Assembly (NCBI RefSeq): GCF_949628215.1 | Contig: NC_134282.1 | Span: forward strand, 9,546,223-9,610,222 | Length of the DNA: 64,000 nt | DNA from: Phalacrocorax aristotelis | Taxonomy: Eukaryota; Chordata; Aves; Suliformes; Phalacrocoracidae | Reading direction: 5' to 3' | In this document: in pieces, positions 10,957-22,700 of the stretch | How positions within the stretch are numbered: position 1 is the stretch's first letter | How the letters are laid out: the number at the start of each line of letters is the position of its first letter | Notes under the pieces: generated by a model | Seen by the model: only the letters and a program-made list of their open reading frames with translations | What the model was told of the DNA's origin: nothing | The model's database searches: none | Program-made: the position numbers and the translations under genes

Positions 10957-11536
10957 TGTACTGGTTCTGGCTGAGATAATTTTCTTCATAGTGTGTATGG
11001 GGCTGTGTTTTGGATTTATGATGTAAACAGCGTTGGTCAGTAGGAAAAAAACATCCCTGCTTAGCAGGGCTTACGCAGAGGCCTTTTCTGCCTCTCACCC
11101 CGCCCCACCAGTGAGGGGCTGGGGGTGCACAAGGCATTGGGAGGGGACATGGCTGGGACAGCTGACCCCAACTTACCCAAGGGATGTCCTGCACCATATG
11201 ATGTCATACCCAGCATCTAGAGCTGGGGGAAGAGGGAGAAAGGGGTTGATATTGGTGTTTGTCTTCCCAAGTAACTGTTATGTGTGATGGAGCCCTGCTT
11301 TCCTGGAGATGGCTGGACACCTGCCTGCTGGTGTGAAGCAGCAAACAAATTCCTTGTTTTGCTTTGCTTGCGTGTGCAGCTTCTGTGTTACTTATTAAAC
11401 TGTCTTGAAATCTGTTGAAATCTCAGCCCACAAGTTTTCTCCTTCTACCTTCCTGATTCTTTTCCTGATCCCACTGGGGAGGAGTGAGCGAGTGGCTGTG
11501 TGGGATTTAGCTGCATACCAGGATTAAACCATGACA
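10957..11536 (+). mobile_element. Solo LTR of an avian endogenous retrovirus (ERVL-like)
   Basis: Begins TGTACTGGTTCTGGCTGAGA and ends AAACCATGACA, so it has TG...CA termini. It is flanked by TCAGA (10952-10956) and TCAGG (11537-11541), a 5-bp target duplication with one mismatch. Internal hallmarks familiar from this LTR group are ATATGATGTCATACCCAGCA near 11197, CTTCCCAAGTAACTGTTA, CTTGTTTTGCTTTGCTTGCG, a polyadenylation hexamer ATTAAA near 11394, and the 3' part with GAGTGAGCGAGTGGCTGTG. The usual TATA box has decayed to CATCTAGAGC. No internal gag or pol sequence is next to it, so it is a solo LTR left by recombination. The family assignment (class III, ERVL-like) is from memory and less sure than the LTR call. 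Confidence 0.88.
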
Positions 11537-13811
11537 TCAGGTCACTATGTAATCTCTAAGGTAATGCTGATGTAAGGGTTTTAGCTTTCTTTTTTATATG
11601 GCTAGCCAGAGATGATGAATGTTTCTCTTTCCATTTCACAGTGCAGTTAATGAAGGGCATTTCTGCCTGTGTGCTAGAGTTTCTAGCATCTTTTGGAACT
11701 CCAGGTTATGAAATGAAACAGAATTCAGTGATGGTAATTAATTCTTCCTGACCTTTGTCTTATGTTCAGCTTTTATAAATTATGTAGTGTTACGATAAAG
11801 CTGTTGAAAAGCATTAGCAGACTACAGTAGAGCTAAGAATATATTCTGTCGACACAGTTCAAGGTATGTGCATCTATGATGCTGCACAAAGGCTCCATTT
11901 CATGAGGTTGTGTAGGTTCAATAAAGTGGCGCTACTTTTACCTTTTTATTTTCAGCTAACTAGCTCTGCCTAATAGAGAACAAATTTATCCTTTGACGTG
12001 AAAGTCAGGATAATACTGTATTATAGCATTACTTTTTTTCAAATTCAGCAGATAAAAATGTTCTATTTGTTACATTGCGGGAGTGATATAAAGAAGCAGA
12101 GGAGACAGTATTAGTAACTGTTCTTTAGTTGTGTCATATGAGTATTTGGGAATGCTGAGACAGGTTGGTGTGAGGTGGGTGCCGCTTTCCTGAAGGGCTG
12201 CGTGGTGACCCCCAGGAGCCCACAGACCTGATGTAGGCATCTGGGCTGAGCGGGTTCCTTCCCCTGGCAGCACTGGCCTTCAGTTCAGTCTTGGCTTCAG
12301 TGAGGGCTCAGTGTAAACCTGAGATTTCCTTCTCATCCACACAGGTATCTGATCGCTTCGTCAGTCATACTTGTAGAATTTTGCATGATTTCTGCCCACC
12401 TCACATCATGTGTAATCAATTGCATCTTGTAAAATGAAATGTTGAGTTAGGGAACTGAGCGCCTTTTAGTTTTGGTCAACTTGCTTTAAGCCTGATTAGA
12501 GAAGTCATGTAAAGGAATGGGTACAAATTCCAGGCCTTGCAAAAATGAAATTAGAGTTAATTTTACAGTAATAAGCGCCAAGCTGTAGTCTCACTGCTGG
12601 GCTGTTTAATTAAAAAGGAGGTGCTAGTGTCATGTCCTCATCCTTAGGCAGGAGAGACGGAAAGAGAGAGCATGTGTGTGAACGCTGGTTAGTGAAATCA
12701 GTGAATGAGTTTTAGATAACTCCCTCTGAAGTACAAGTGCTCATCTTAAAGCAAGTCAGAGTTAAAACATGCCTTTGTTTTGCTGATGAAAATATTGTGG
12801 AGCTGCTAGAAAGGAAAAAACAAAAAACCCTTAGCTTTTGAAAACTTGTTTATACAAATTTTGATAAATTGCTTGTCATGCTGGCTTCAATTTCTAAGAC
12901 CCTCTAGAGCTATGAGGGAGTTTAGACTAGAGCAAGAGAGTTGGGCATTTTAAGAGGTCACACCAGTCATCAGTGTTGGGCCTGCTAGACGCCTAGTGTT
13001 GGCACATGCTGATGCTACGCTAAACCAACTGGGGTGTGGAGGCTTTTATTTCCGTGTGTGTGGGAACTATGTAGTGCGGAATGGAGCTGTGGGCGTAGGT
13101 AACACTGATGGTATCACCTGCTTCCCTAGAAAATGTAGGGAAACTGCCTTCTTTAGGAAGTGCTGCTTCAGTGGCTCACCAAAAGGCCACTGCTTTTTTT
13201 TGTTGTTCTTTTTTTGATCCTTTGTTCAGGTGTCTTGCAGGTGAGTGTGGACAACCAGTTGGGACAAACATATAGATGAATGAATTTGTATGTGCCCCTC
13301 CTGTGCCAGAGAGGCTGTAAGCTCCTAGGCTAAGGGCAAGGTGGTCACTGCTCTGGAGAAGGTTCTGGGACCACTGTTGTGGCCAGCAGGCATCAATGCT
13401 CAACTGAGGAAGCACCTAGCACACTGTGGCAAATGTCTGCGGTGGAGAAGCTGCTAAAGTAAGACTGTATAGGAGGTGCCTGCAGGTGTTTGGGAGCTGG
13501 AGCCTTACCCCTTCTCAAGAATATGGACATGACCCTGGCTCACAAAGTAAGGTGTAGTTTTTAGTACAAGCAATCATCTTCCTCTGTATACTAACCCACA
13601 GATAAATTACAATACAGTTCCAGCATTTATTGGAACTATTTAATAGTAACTAATGCAGTCATCTTTAGCACAAGACCTGGATCCAACGTTTCTACTTCTT
13701 CAGTGCTCTACCCTGCTTCAGCCTTCTCTCCTGATAAATTTTGAATTATTTTCTGCACAGTGACTTCTAGAAGTCAGCTGTACAAAATGTTATCAGGATT
13801 GGGATCTTTGA
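11537..13811. other. Intergenic spacer, nothing recognised
   Basis: Between the solo LTR and the CR1 fragment. Mixed composition, with open frames under 80 codons on both strands and no family resemblance. The slightly G/C-richer patches near 12160-12270 and 13300-13500 did not match a repeat I know. Confidence 0.55.
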
Positions 13812-14205
13812 GGCTCACAGAGGGCAACACAGCTGGTGAAGGGGCTGGAAGACATGTCCTGTGAGGAGTAGCTGAGGATTCTGGGATTGTCTAGTTTGCA
13901 AAGGAGGTAGCTGAGGGGTGACCTCATTGCTCCCTGCAGCTTCCTGAGAGGGGATGTGGAGAGGGAGGTGCTGATCTCTTCTCCCTGGGATCCAGGAACA
14001 GGGTGCCTGGGAACAGTTCAAAGCTACATCCATCAGGGGAGGATCAGACTGGACATGAGGAAGCATTTCTTTACCAGGAAGGTGGCCAAACATGGGAACA
14101 GGCTTCCTAGAAAGGTGGCTGAGGCCCCAAGCCTGTCAGTGTTTAAGAGGCATTTGGACAATGCCCATAATAACATGCTTTAAGCTTCGGTCAGCCCTGG
14201 AGTGT
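13812..14205 (+). mobile_element. CR1-type LINE 3'-region fragment (forward orientation)
   Basis: Reads along the CR1 3' region: GTGAGGAGTAGCTGAGG, a decayed CTGAGGGGTGACCTCATTGC, GGTGCTGATCTCTTCTCCC, AGACTGGACATGAGGAAGCA, GGGAACAGGCTTCCTAGAAA, GTGTTTAAGAGGCATTTGGA. It stops near GGTCAGCCCTGGAGTG without the terminal 8-mer repeats, so both ends are truncated. It is diverged, with many substitutions, and has no coding capacity. It lies just beyond the ARHGEF26 polyadenylation site. Confidence 0.85.
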
Positions 14206-14533
14206 CGTAGCTCCCTTCAAACTCTACTACAGAAGCAGGTAGTTGAAGAACCTTGTATTCTGGACTTTTTCCCATTTCCCTCTCCTGCTACAATCTCTGA
14301 GAGATGAGATGCTCTCCTGGGCCTGCATTTTATGTCATTGCTCCAACTTCATGGGCATACATGTAAATTATATCTATGGCAGATGAAGTAGGACACATGT
14401 TGGTGCTATTTATCGTTACAGCACAGAAAATTTTAAAATGCCACAGATTTAGTTTCTTTGACAAGAATGACACTAACAGCTTGCACTTTTCTTACTAAAA
14501 AAGCTTCTTTTTTTTTAAAGGATTTAAAAGCAT

Positions 14534-14539
14534 TTTATT
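14534..14539 (-). terminator. ARHGEF26: Distal polyadenylation signal AATAAA, ARHGEF26
   Basis: TTTATT on the + strand reads AATAAA on the gene strand. The sequence beyond it on the gene strand is rich in T and GT, as expected for the downstream element. It is the last good hexamer before the CR1 fragment. Confidence 0.6.
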
Positions 14540-14660
14540 GATTGTTGTCCTATAAAATAATGGAGTTCTAATTCCCGAAGAACTGTCTCTGACAACAGGA
14601 AAAATTACAAACGTCTTTAAAAAACACTACAGCATTTTTTGAAAAACTAAGTCTGAAAAA

Positions 14661-14668
14661 TATATACA
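14661..14668 (-). promoter_or_regulatory. Pumilio response element TGTATATA
   Basis: TGTATATA on the gene strand within the ARHGEF26 3' UTR matches the Pumilio consensus TGTANATA exactly. It is an 8-mer, so chance occurrence is possible, but two more sites lie within 500 bases. Confidence 0.45.
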
Positions 14669-15000
14669 ATGTATTAAAAAAATCTGAATAACATTAATCT
14701 CTGGCTTTATACATTCAGTTATGTTAAACATCTGCCTGTTTACAATAAAATTTCTTAAAATATTACCAGTATTTTTACTATGTTAAATAAGTCTTTGTTC
14801 AATTTACAGCTTTTCTCATTACTTCTTTATCAGTCTACTTATAAATTAATTTACAAGGCTGTATAACCACATCAGACTGTCAAGGTAAGTATTTTTGTAC
14901 AAAATCATTGCCTTCCTAATATATTTTAAATTGTTAGATACATATTTATAAACAACCAATTCATTCACAAATTGAATCAACATATTACAGGATATAAAAG

Positions 15001-15008
15001 AATATACA
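15001..15008 (-). promoter_or_regulatory. Near-consensus Pumilio site TGTATATT
   Basis: TGTATATT on the gene strand, differing from the consensus only at the tolerated last base. Confidence 0.3.
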
Positions 15009-15158
15009 GCCCCTTTAAAAAAGGTAGGGAATGCAACAAGAAGAAAGCCTTTGAACTAGACATTTTTACCTCAGTTTTACTGACTCTGTATTCAACCCTG
15101 CTGAGTTATCAGCTGGTCCTTAAAAAGGTGAAGACTTTTATACACAAACTGTCACACC

Positions 15159-15166
15159 TATATACA
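15159..15166 (-). promoter_or_regulatory. Pumilio response element TGTATATA
   Basis: A second exact TGTATATA on the gene strand, close downstream of the proximal AATAAA at 15189-15184. Confidence 0.4.
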
Positions 15167-15183
15167 GAAAAGATGCACTGAAA

Positions 15184-15189
15184 TTTATT
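15184..15189 (-). terminator. ARHGEF26: Possible proximal polyadenylation signal AATAAA, ARHGEF26
   Basis: AATAAA on the gene strand inside the 3' UTR. Use would give a 3' UTR of about 1.45 kb and would remove the two sites at 14661 and 15001, while the site at 15159 lies at the cleavage region. Confidence 0.35.
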
Positions 15190-16628
15190 TCATTTTTGAG
15201 TGCATTTTGTTCACACAACATTAAGTGGTTGGGTTTTTTTTTTCTGTAAAATTCCAAAGCTAAACTACAGATGCAAAAATTTAGCAGGTGGTGTGTGTAG
15301 TGCAATTGTGAGAAGTCTTCTCTAAGCCAGAGAAGAGCATGTGTGAAGCAGCACAAATGCAAGCCCTCTGAAAGCAAGGTCAGAGTACTATTTTACCACT
15401 CACTCTCCCTCTTCCCGAAGCATCCAATGACATCACATCACACTGCAGTAGGAGAAGGCAAAGATAACAAAATACTAAGTTAATCAAGGTCCTGAGCTGT
15501 CTACTTCCAACTCTTTCCTCAGTGGTGGTCTCACCATTTATATGCACTGGAGATGAGAACTTAACAAAACTCTGCAGATCTTTCTTCTCCCTCACTTTTT
15601 TGCTTGTAGATTCAACATGATGCTAACAAATGCTAAAGATGTAGGTAAACTGAAGTTTTTTGCCTCCACAGAAGGAAATAAGTTCTAGTACAGAAGAGCA
15701 GAAAGACTAAAAGACAAACCCAAAACAACCCCCTAATGGACACATTTCCAACAGTTATACTCCTCTAAAATACCTCTGCTAAAATGAGCTGAGAACAAGC
15801 TCATCAACATTATATATTTTGCAGAAGTTTGGTACCTCTTTCTTGCTTTCAGAAAGCCTTTCACCACTGCAGCACTAGAGGGAGAAAAAGCCTGAGCTGC
15901 CCGCATGGGTAACAGGTTGTATTAGAGACCACCACCACCACTGGAGGCACTTCCCTGGACTCTTCTCTGGAGCTTTCTCTGGAGCTTTTGTCAGCTTTGC
16001 CAATATTGCTAATTACTACTTACAAAGCCTGGGACGTCCCTGGATTTGTGCTGGGGAGGTAGTCCTTTATGCATTATAGGGTTGGTTAGTGTAGTTCAGG
16101 TGACATGCAGATTTTGACACAACTGGGAAGTATTCCATTAACATTCTCGGAAGCAGAGCATGTAACACGGCAGTTTCTTAGGAGCAGAAAACCCCCAATA
16201 TTGCTACTCACCTCCAGCTCAATGGATTGGGTGAGTTGCTGGTTTTCAGTCTTCTAGGCAGACTGCATCTGCTTCTGAAAGAAAGTCAAAAATGCTCAAA
16301 AACAGATGGAGAAAGAATACATGAAGAGGCAGGGATGGAGGAACTGAAGATGAAAATGAAATGTGAGTCAGAGATGCACAGCAGCTCTCCAGAGCCTAAG
16401 AAACAACTTTGAGTTGAAATTTGCCACTGGTCAAGCCCAGGTTTCAGTTCAGAGCTTTCAAAACACAAAACAAAAAGGGATGAGTATCTGAAACATCAGT
16501 GCTGTTACTAGATTTTTTGCATTGGTGACCCACATCTTCCATGTCAGAGCTGTAGGGCATGCAACCGTACCCCCACTGACAGCAGTTAGTGCAAATCCTG
16601 TAGTATAGTATGGTGAAGCAAAAACGCT

Positions 16629-16771
16629 CTACACGTTGGTTTCAAGTCCAAGTAAACGTCCCATCCGTTCCATGTTCTTGTCAATCGTGGCACGACACGT
16701 GATTTCTTTAGCACACTCCGTGGGAAACCAACCTCTTTCACCATCCCGCAGTCGTTCCCCTTCATACCAAC
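16629..16771 (-). CDS. ARHGEF26: ARHGEF26 last exon, SH3 end and PDZ ligand, stop
   Basis: Acceptor cccttttgcag, and stop TAG at 16631-16629. It encodes [20 protein letters not shown], the W-x-x-G and G-W-F-P signatures of SH3, then a tail ending RLLGLETNV. The E-T-N-V terminus fits a class I PDZ ligand; scaffolds such as Scribble and DLG are known partners in mammals. Confidence 0.97.
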
Positions 16772-19700
16772 CTGCAAAAGGGTCAACAGACAAGGCGTAA
16801 CAAACCTTTTCAAGTAATGTTAAAGATACTTTGTCAGAACTGGAAGTGTTGCACTTGACACAGTTATCACATACGTTATATGTTTACCTTTGTAGTGACT
16901 AAAGTACCAGCTTAAGATACGCTTGTTGGTTGGTTGGTTTTTGTTTGGATTTTGTTTTGGTTTTTTAATGTAATTTTAAAGACTAGGGAAAAAAGCGTGT
17001 AAAAAAATGAAACAAGTGTAATACTTTTTTTTATATTGTAATTCGAATGTATTGTTTGAAATAATATAAAGAATATAATTGCAATCTAAAGAAAGCAGTG
17101 CTGCAAAAGTGATAGGATCTTTGATTTCATATGTAATATTGAATGACATCATTAAGTTAGGACTTAGCACTAAAGCATCACCGAGTCAGTCACCATGAGG
17201 AATTAGTAGCAACACTTGCATGTCCAGGCAAGGATCAGTTTTGATCTCAGGGTACTTGATGCTATGGAAAACTTGGGCAAAATCACAGTGCTAGACCCCT
17301 AAATGTAACAGGCAGTGAAGCACAATGCATGACATGACTAATAATGCGTATGGTTCTCTTACTCAAACCAACCTGGTGCTCACTCATTAGAATACCTGAG
17401 CTCCATGTTTTTAGGCAGAATTCAATTTCTGATCTGTGGACATCTCACATGTCAAAATCAACCAGCACATACTTTCCACAGCTATTTACCTATGTAAAGT
17501 ATGATGGGCCACAAGTTACTTTGAATATCTGCTGCCTAAACAGAGGCTGTCCCTTAGAAACCAGAACTGAAATGCTTACATTTTTCTTTGTTCCTTGTAT
17601 AGCCAATGCTATTAGGAAACAAATTTTTTTAGCTGGGCTCACCTGCAGCAGTGACAGATGGTTACTAACAGCAAAATTCTCACTCACCGTCATTTACTTT
17701 TTGATAAACCAAAACAACATCAGCAACTTGAAGAGACAGTTCATCTGGCTGCTTTGCTGTGTAAGTTCTGATGATCTCTACCTGAGTCAAAGCTGTGGAA
17801 GAAGTAAGCCAGGCTGAATTAAACAATTCACATAATAGTATCTTTTATTAAAATATATATACAATTTATTTTTGAAATTTCCACCTTAGAGTATACTCCC
17901 AAAAAAAAAGAAAACCCAAAGAGGGCTGCAAATTAAGCAGATGGCTTCCTACCCGAGCAACTACACACAAACACACTTGGGATAAACACAAACAGGAAGG
18001 GGCTGTGCACTTTTGCTAACAGACTGAAACAGCTGACCAAACCAGCGTTAATGAATGCAAATGGAAATTACTGTGTGAAACAGAACTCCTCAAAGCATGC
18101 CCTGGGCACAGGAAGAGATGGCAAGTTCACATGTACTAAAGCTACAGAACACAGGGAAAGAAAGGGACAGTGTTTCCGAGTATTTACAGTCTACACTTGC
18201 TCAAACCTCCACTAAGGGGCAGTGCATTTCCATTCCTGTGGCAAAGCTCTCAGAAATCTTGTTAGCCGTAACTTACTTGTCCTGTCCGTTTTCTGCCCGT
18301 CTCGGTCCTGTCCAAGCGCTGTAATCCAGCGAGCTCTGTCACTCCTGCAAGTGGCAAAGACAAAACTCAGTTTCCCAACTCGTGCTCTTTATAATGGTTG
18401 AGACTACTCCCCTTTTCAAGATCCTCTGGTTAATTTTTCCCTCTTTTGGGGGAAGCAAATGAAACAAAACCTCCTCTCGCCTCAAAATATGGCCAGGTGT
18501 GATACTACTTCTAGTAATATATTATTCAAACATATTTAACTATTCTACGCATGTTGGGTTAGAAAAAAACAAGCTTATATATGTGGGACCTACTGGTGTG
18601 ATGTCTCATGTACCTTTATTTTCATTATTTTTAAGTAATATACGTACACTTCTCTGCTAGTGTCTGTGACTAACACTTACTAGTAATCTTAGTAAAAAAA
18701 AAATCCATCTAATATACAAAGCATCTGATAAATGCAATACAGCAATCTTAATATTCAAATGCCAACAGGTCTCCCGTAAGAATGGCTCTGCAACATGCGC
18801 TTAGAATGAAAAGCAAGAATGAGAGATGAAAAGAGAAAAAAAAGAAACCAGAGTTTCTCTGGGCTCTCAGAAGGACACATTTATGTGTTCGAGATGTGTC
18901 GATTTGGGGAATCTGAGAGCCAGCACAAATAAGCAGGGACCCAATGGAGGCCTGAACGAGTCATTTGAAGCTCACCTTGTATAACCTAGTAAAAAATTAA
19001 TCAAACACAGATTACATGTCTCAGTATTTCTGAGGAGAGCAGAAAGAATTACCCAGCTTTTAAGTGTTATACAATAAATCACAGAAGTGCAAATTACTGA
19101 CAACTGACTTTGGAAGGGAGCGGATCAAGCTAAAGTGGTATCAGACGGTAAGGGGAAAAGAAAGCTAATCCTAAATCGCCCCTGTTAACAGCTGAGCTAT
19201 AACAACTTAATCATGTTAACTTTGAATTTTGGCAAATCAAAATTTGTACTGATTCCCAAACCAAACATTTCAGTTAAATTAGGTTTTTATCTCATGGTTG
19301 AAGGGCTTTGCTATCAGTACAGATTAGAATAACACAAGGGATTTACAGGGTTGAATTTTCCCCTTCCCCTAAAAAATTTTTTTTTGCTATCTTTGGATAA
19401 CTTCAGTTTTTAACTAAAAATAATGAAAGCCATCTGCCTTCTGCTGAGAACCTGATTCGGTCAAATATCTGAAACATCTGAAAACAGAATAAAGTTCTGT
19501 TTGGAGATAGCACTATGGTGTCTTCAGAAGTGTCTGAAAATGGGACATTTACACAAGTTATGAGGGGCTTCTCTAGAGTACATCTTCCAAGATGTACCAT
19601 CGCTCAACAACTGAGGAGACGATTCAGCAAGGGGTTGTAGTTAGTCTGTGAACTCCAGCCTGAAGACCAGAGGGAGGGCAGGAATTAACTTGAACATCCC

Positions 19701-22700
19701 ACTGTGCATCATTCCACGATAAAGTTTATCAGTCACTCCCGAGAACACCGACACCTTTCAAACCCTTTCTTCCAGCTAGCTCTAGAAAACTCTTTTCTGT
19801 TCACAGACTATCAACACTTGATTTGGATTCAGAATTCAGGGGATTCAGAATGGGAGTCTTTCTGAGCATGTTTCTTTTAGAATGCAAAAAATATCCCACT
19901 GATTATTTTGAATATAAGTATTTGTACTGGGGTTTTGGCATTTAATAAGAAACTGATCTTTTTTTTAAATCCCAACACACATTCTTCCTCAAAGATGAAA
20001 CTACTGCACATGCCCTACTAAGATTTGACACCTCTCAATCTCATACAGATGGCTAAAACTACAATGTGTGCTACTTTAGACATTTCAGTCATTAAAAGTA
20101 GGTGACATTTTCCTGTTAAGAATGGTTACAGGGAAACTACATTTCTTTTCAGAAAAATGGGATAATGCCAGACTGTCTCCCAGTTTAAGTGTATATTTCG
20201 TCATAATCTGTGTACGCTGTGTATTTTGTGCCTTATTCACAGGGCAGTAGAACGTTCCTGACCTAATGGTGGTACTTCCATACTTGGGAATCACACACCA
20301 CATAAAGTGACAAAACATGATCAAACCGTGCTAGAAATCCTTGCGTCTGCAAAAATATTTAAGATTTACATGTGCAAAACTCTACTCAGTAAGCACTCTC
20401 AACTATCCAGCTTGGCCTCTCAACCATCCAGCTTGGCCTTCCTCCTGTAGACTCCCTTCCCATCCTTCTCAACGTTAAGAGAAAGTTAAGTTTTTCTGTA
20501 CTTTTTGTATACATCATAATACTCTATGAAAATAGGTAGTTTTCAAATGAAGTACTTCTTTTCAGAATCTTTTCCTCTGAATGACAATCTGCTAACTGCT
20601 ATTTATATTACAAACAGTATTTAGCAAATCAATAATAAATCTGCGGAACAAAATGCCTTTTCATAACAAGCCCAGACAACTAAAAATATACTGCATTTTT
20701 TCCCAATAAAAATGCATTGCTAAACAAGTCTGAATCATCTGCTTACTTTATAATGAGATCTTTAATAGAAATCATTAATGATCTATAGTTCCTTTCAGGG
20801 TTATTCTAAACTTTGAAAGCAAACCCAAAACTGTAAATTTTTCCAGGCTGGGATACGTCTGGAGCACTCTGTTTCATGTCTTCTGTCCCGCCTCCAGCTT
20901 CCACTAAAACAGATAAAATCTTTCACTTTTGTGAAGGGTTGTGTGGAAGTTAATGGCACCACAGAGAAACGGTGGCCTCTCGGGTATCTGTACCCGACAG
21001 AACAAGACACTTCTTGTTGCTCGTTTCTAAAGCAGAACACTTTTCAAAACTGCATCAGGAGAACAAGGACCACGTCTATCCCGGCACAGCTCCACAGCTT
21101 CCCCAAGGCAGGGCCAAACTCCTCCTCCCATTTAATCCAGTACTGTTTCCACTTCTGCACCATCCAACCGTTACCATAAATAATTAACAAATCACTGCTC
21201 CAGGACAAGAGCATTCTGCATTCATACTCTAACAGTGTTTGCCTGCGACCACCTTAGGATGCACCTGTACCTATTTCCTGCTGCTAATCCTGTGCTCTAT
21301 ATATAGACAACTGGTATAAATGCCACATTGCTGAAAGAACTGACAATTAGGATAAGATACTTTAAGACAAGAAGGAACAAACCAGTGCAGGAAAGTATCA
21401 GAGGCAGAGCAAGCTTAAATGAATCTCTGCAGTCAGATTATTCAAGGTCTTCTTGTCAAGAACACCTCCCTTAACTACAACAGTAAAAGCAACATTTTCC
21501 TCATAGTAACCTGTGTTACACTCATATTTGCACCCTCAGTTACTCAGTGGGCGCAGCAGCACGCTGTGCCACAGGTTGAGGCGGGACCATTGTTAAGCAG
21601 AGCCAGAAAGTAACTGTCACCACCTCGATGGTGCAATGGACCCTTCATTTGAAATTTAAGAACCTGCAGCGCTTCAGCACTGAGTTCTGTTCTTTGAGGT
21701 CTATAATGGTCTGAACTATTTGCAGGAGAGCTATATATTTAAGCAAGCTGTAGAATGCATGCATATACAGCACCTTCAGCTACAGTATAATGTTTGCTGT
21801 TCTGGTTTGCTTTAGGCATTTACACTCTGGACATAATGATTATTAGATAAAAGTGCTATGTTGGCACATAAGCTAGGCAGGAAACCTGTGTCTTGACTTC
21901 CAGTTTTCAGAACATGTGTTAAGAGAAGTATTTAAACACATTGTACTCCTACTACAACAAAACCCAACGATGACTTGGATACTTTAAGTGACATTTGTAG
22001 TTCAAATTAAACAATAAAAACCTTCTATACTGCAATATGTAATCAATAGATTGTGTAGTTTACTTCACAGTTGCATTATGTGGCAAAACTCTGATTTTTT
22101 TTTTTTTGTTACTGTGACATCACTTAAGTTGAAAAAACCCTTAAAATTTAATGGAAATTCCTTCCACAACCCCCACAAGTCCCAAGAAATACAAACTGCT
22201 TAAATCTCTGTCCTGCAGCCCTTGCTTGTTTGCCTCACCAGTACAACTAGAAGGGATTCAGTAATGCAGCATTATTATTGCACGAACTGTGGAAAAGATA
22301 GACTGAATCTTGTCTGAACTTCACAGTGTAACATTATACAGAAACTTGGCCTTTTATATATATAAATCTGCACTGATGAAGTTTGAAGAGCTCTATCTCT
22401 ACTAGGCTAATTGCTCACCTTCCAGAGTGCAAAATCAAACCAAGGACTACATCTGCCCAGTACGTCACTCACACATACAGCACAAACCGATGCCCTGTAT
22501 GCCACAAATGTACATCTTCCTCTCTGCAGACCTCTTTTTTAGGTCAGATCTTCAGCCTGCATTACACTTTGAATCCCTGCTGACTTCAGTGTCATTACAC
22601 TCACTTTCTGTCTATATTCTATACTTTCCCTCTGACCAAAAACCCCCTTGATCCAGAAAGTGGCAGAACTCTGCACTGTTTATGAATAGTCATATGTCAA

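Larger units (their letters stand above)
14515..16628 (-). other. ARHGEF26: ARHGEF26 3' UTR (end estimated)
   Basis: About 2.1 kb of mostly A/T-rich sequence after the stop, with no coding potential. Polyadenylation hexamers on the - strand lie at 15189-15184 (proximal) and 14539-14534 (distal). Three Pumilio-type sites occur in the distal half. The end is placed about 20 bases past the distal hexamer. Confidence 0.65.

Noticed and set aside
17344..17817. 157-codon open frame on the + strand
   Set aside because: It overlaps the real ARHGEF26 SH3 exon (17688-17792) antisense and shows no similarity of its own.
18991..19010. Microexon-like pattern on the - strand (acceptor TTTTTTACTAG, 10 bases, donor GTGAGC)
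   Set aside because: A 10-base exon would shift the ARHGEF26 frame between two phase-matched exons; no support beyond short motifs.
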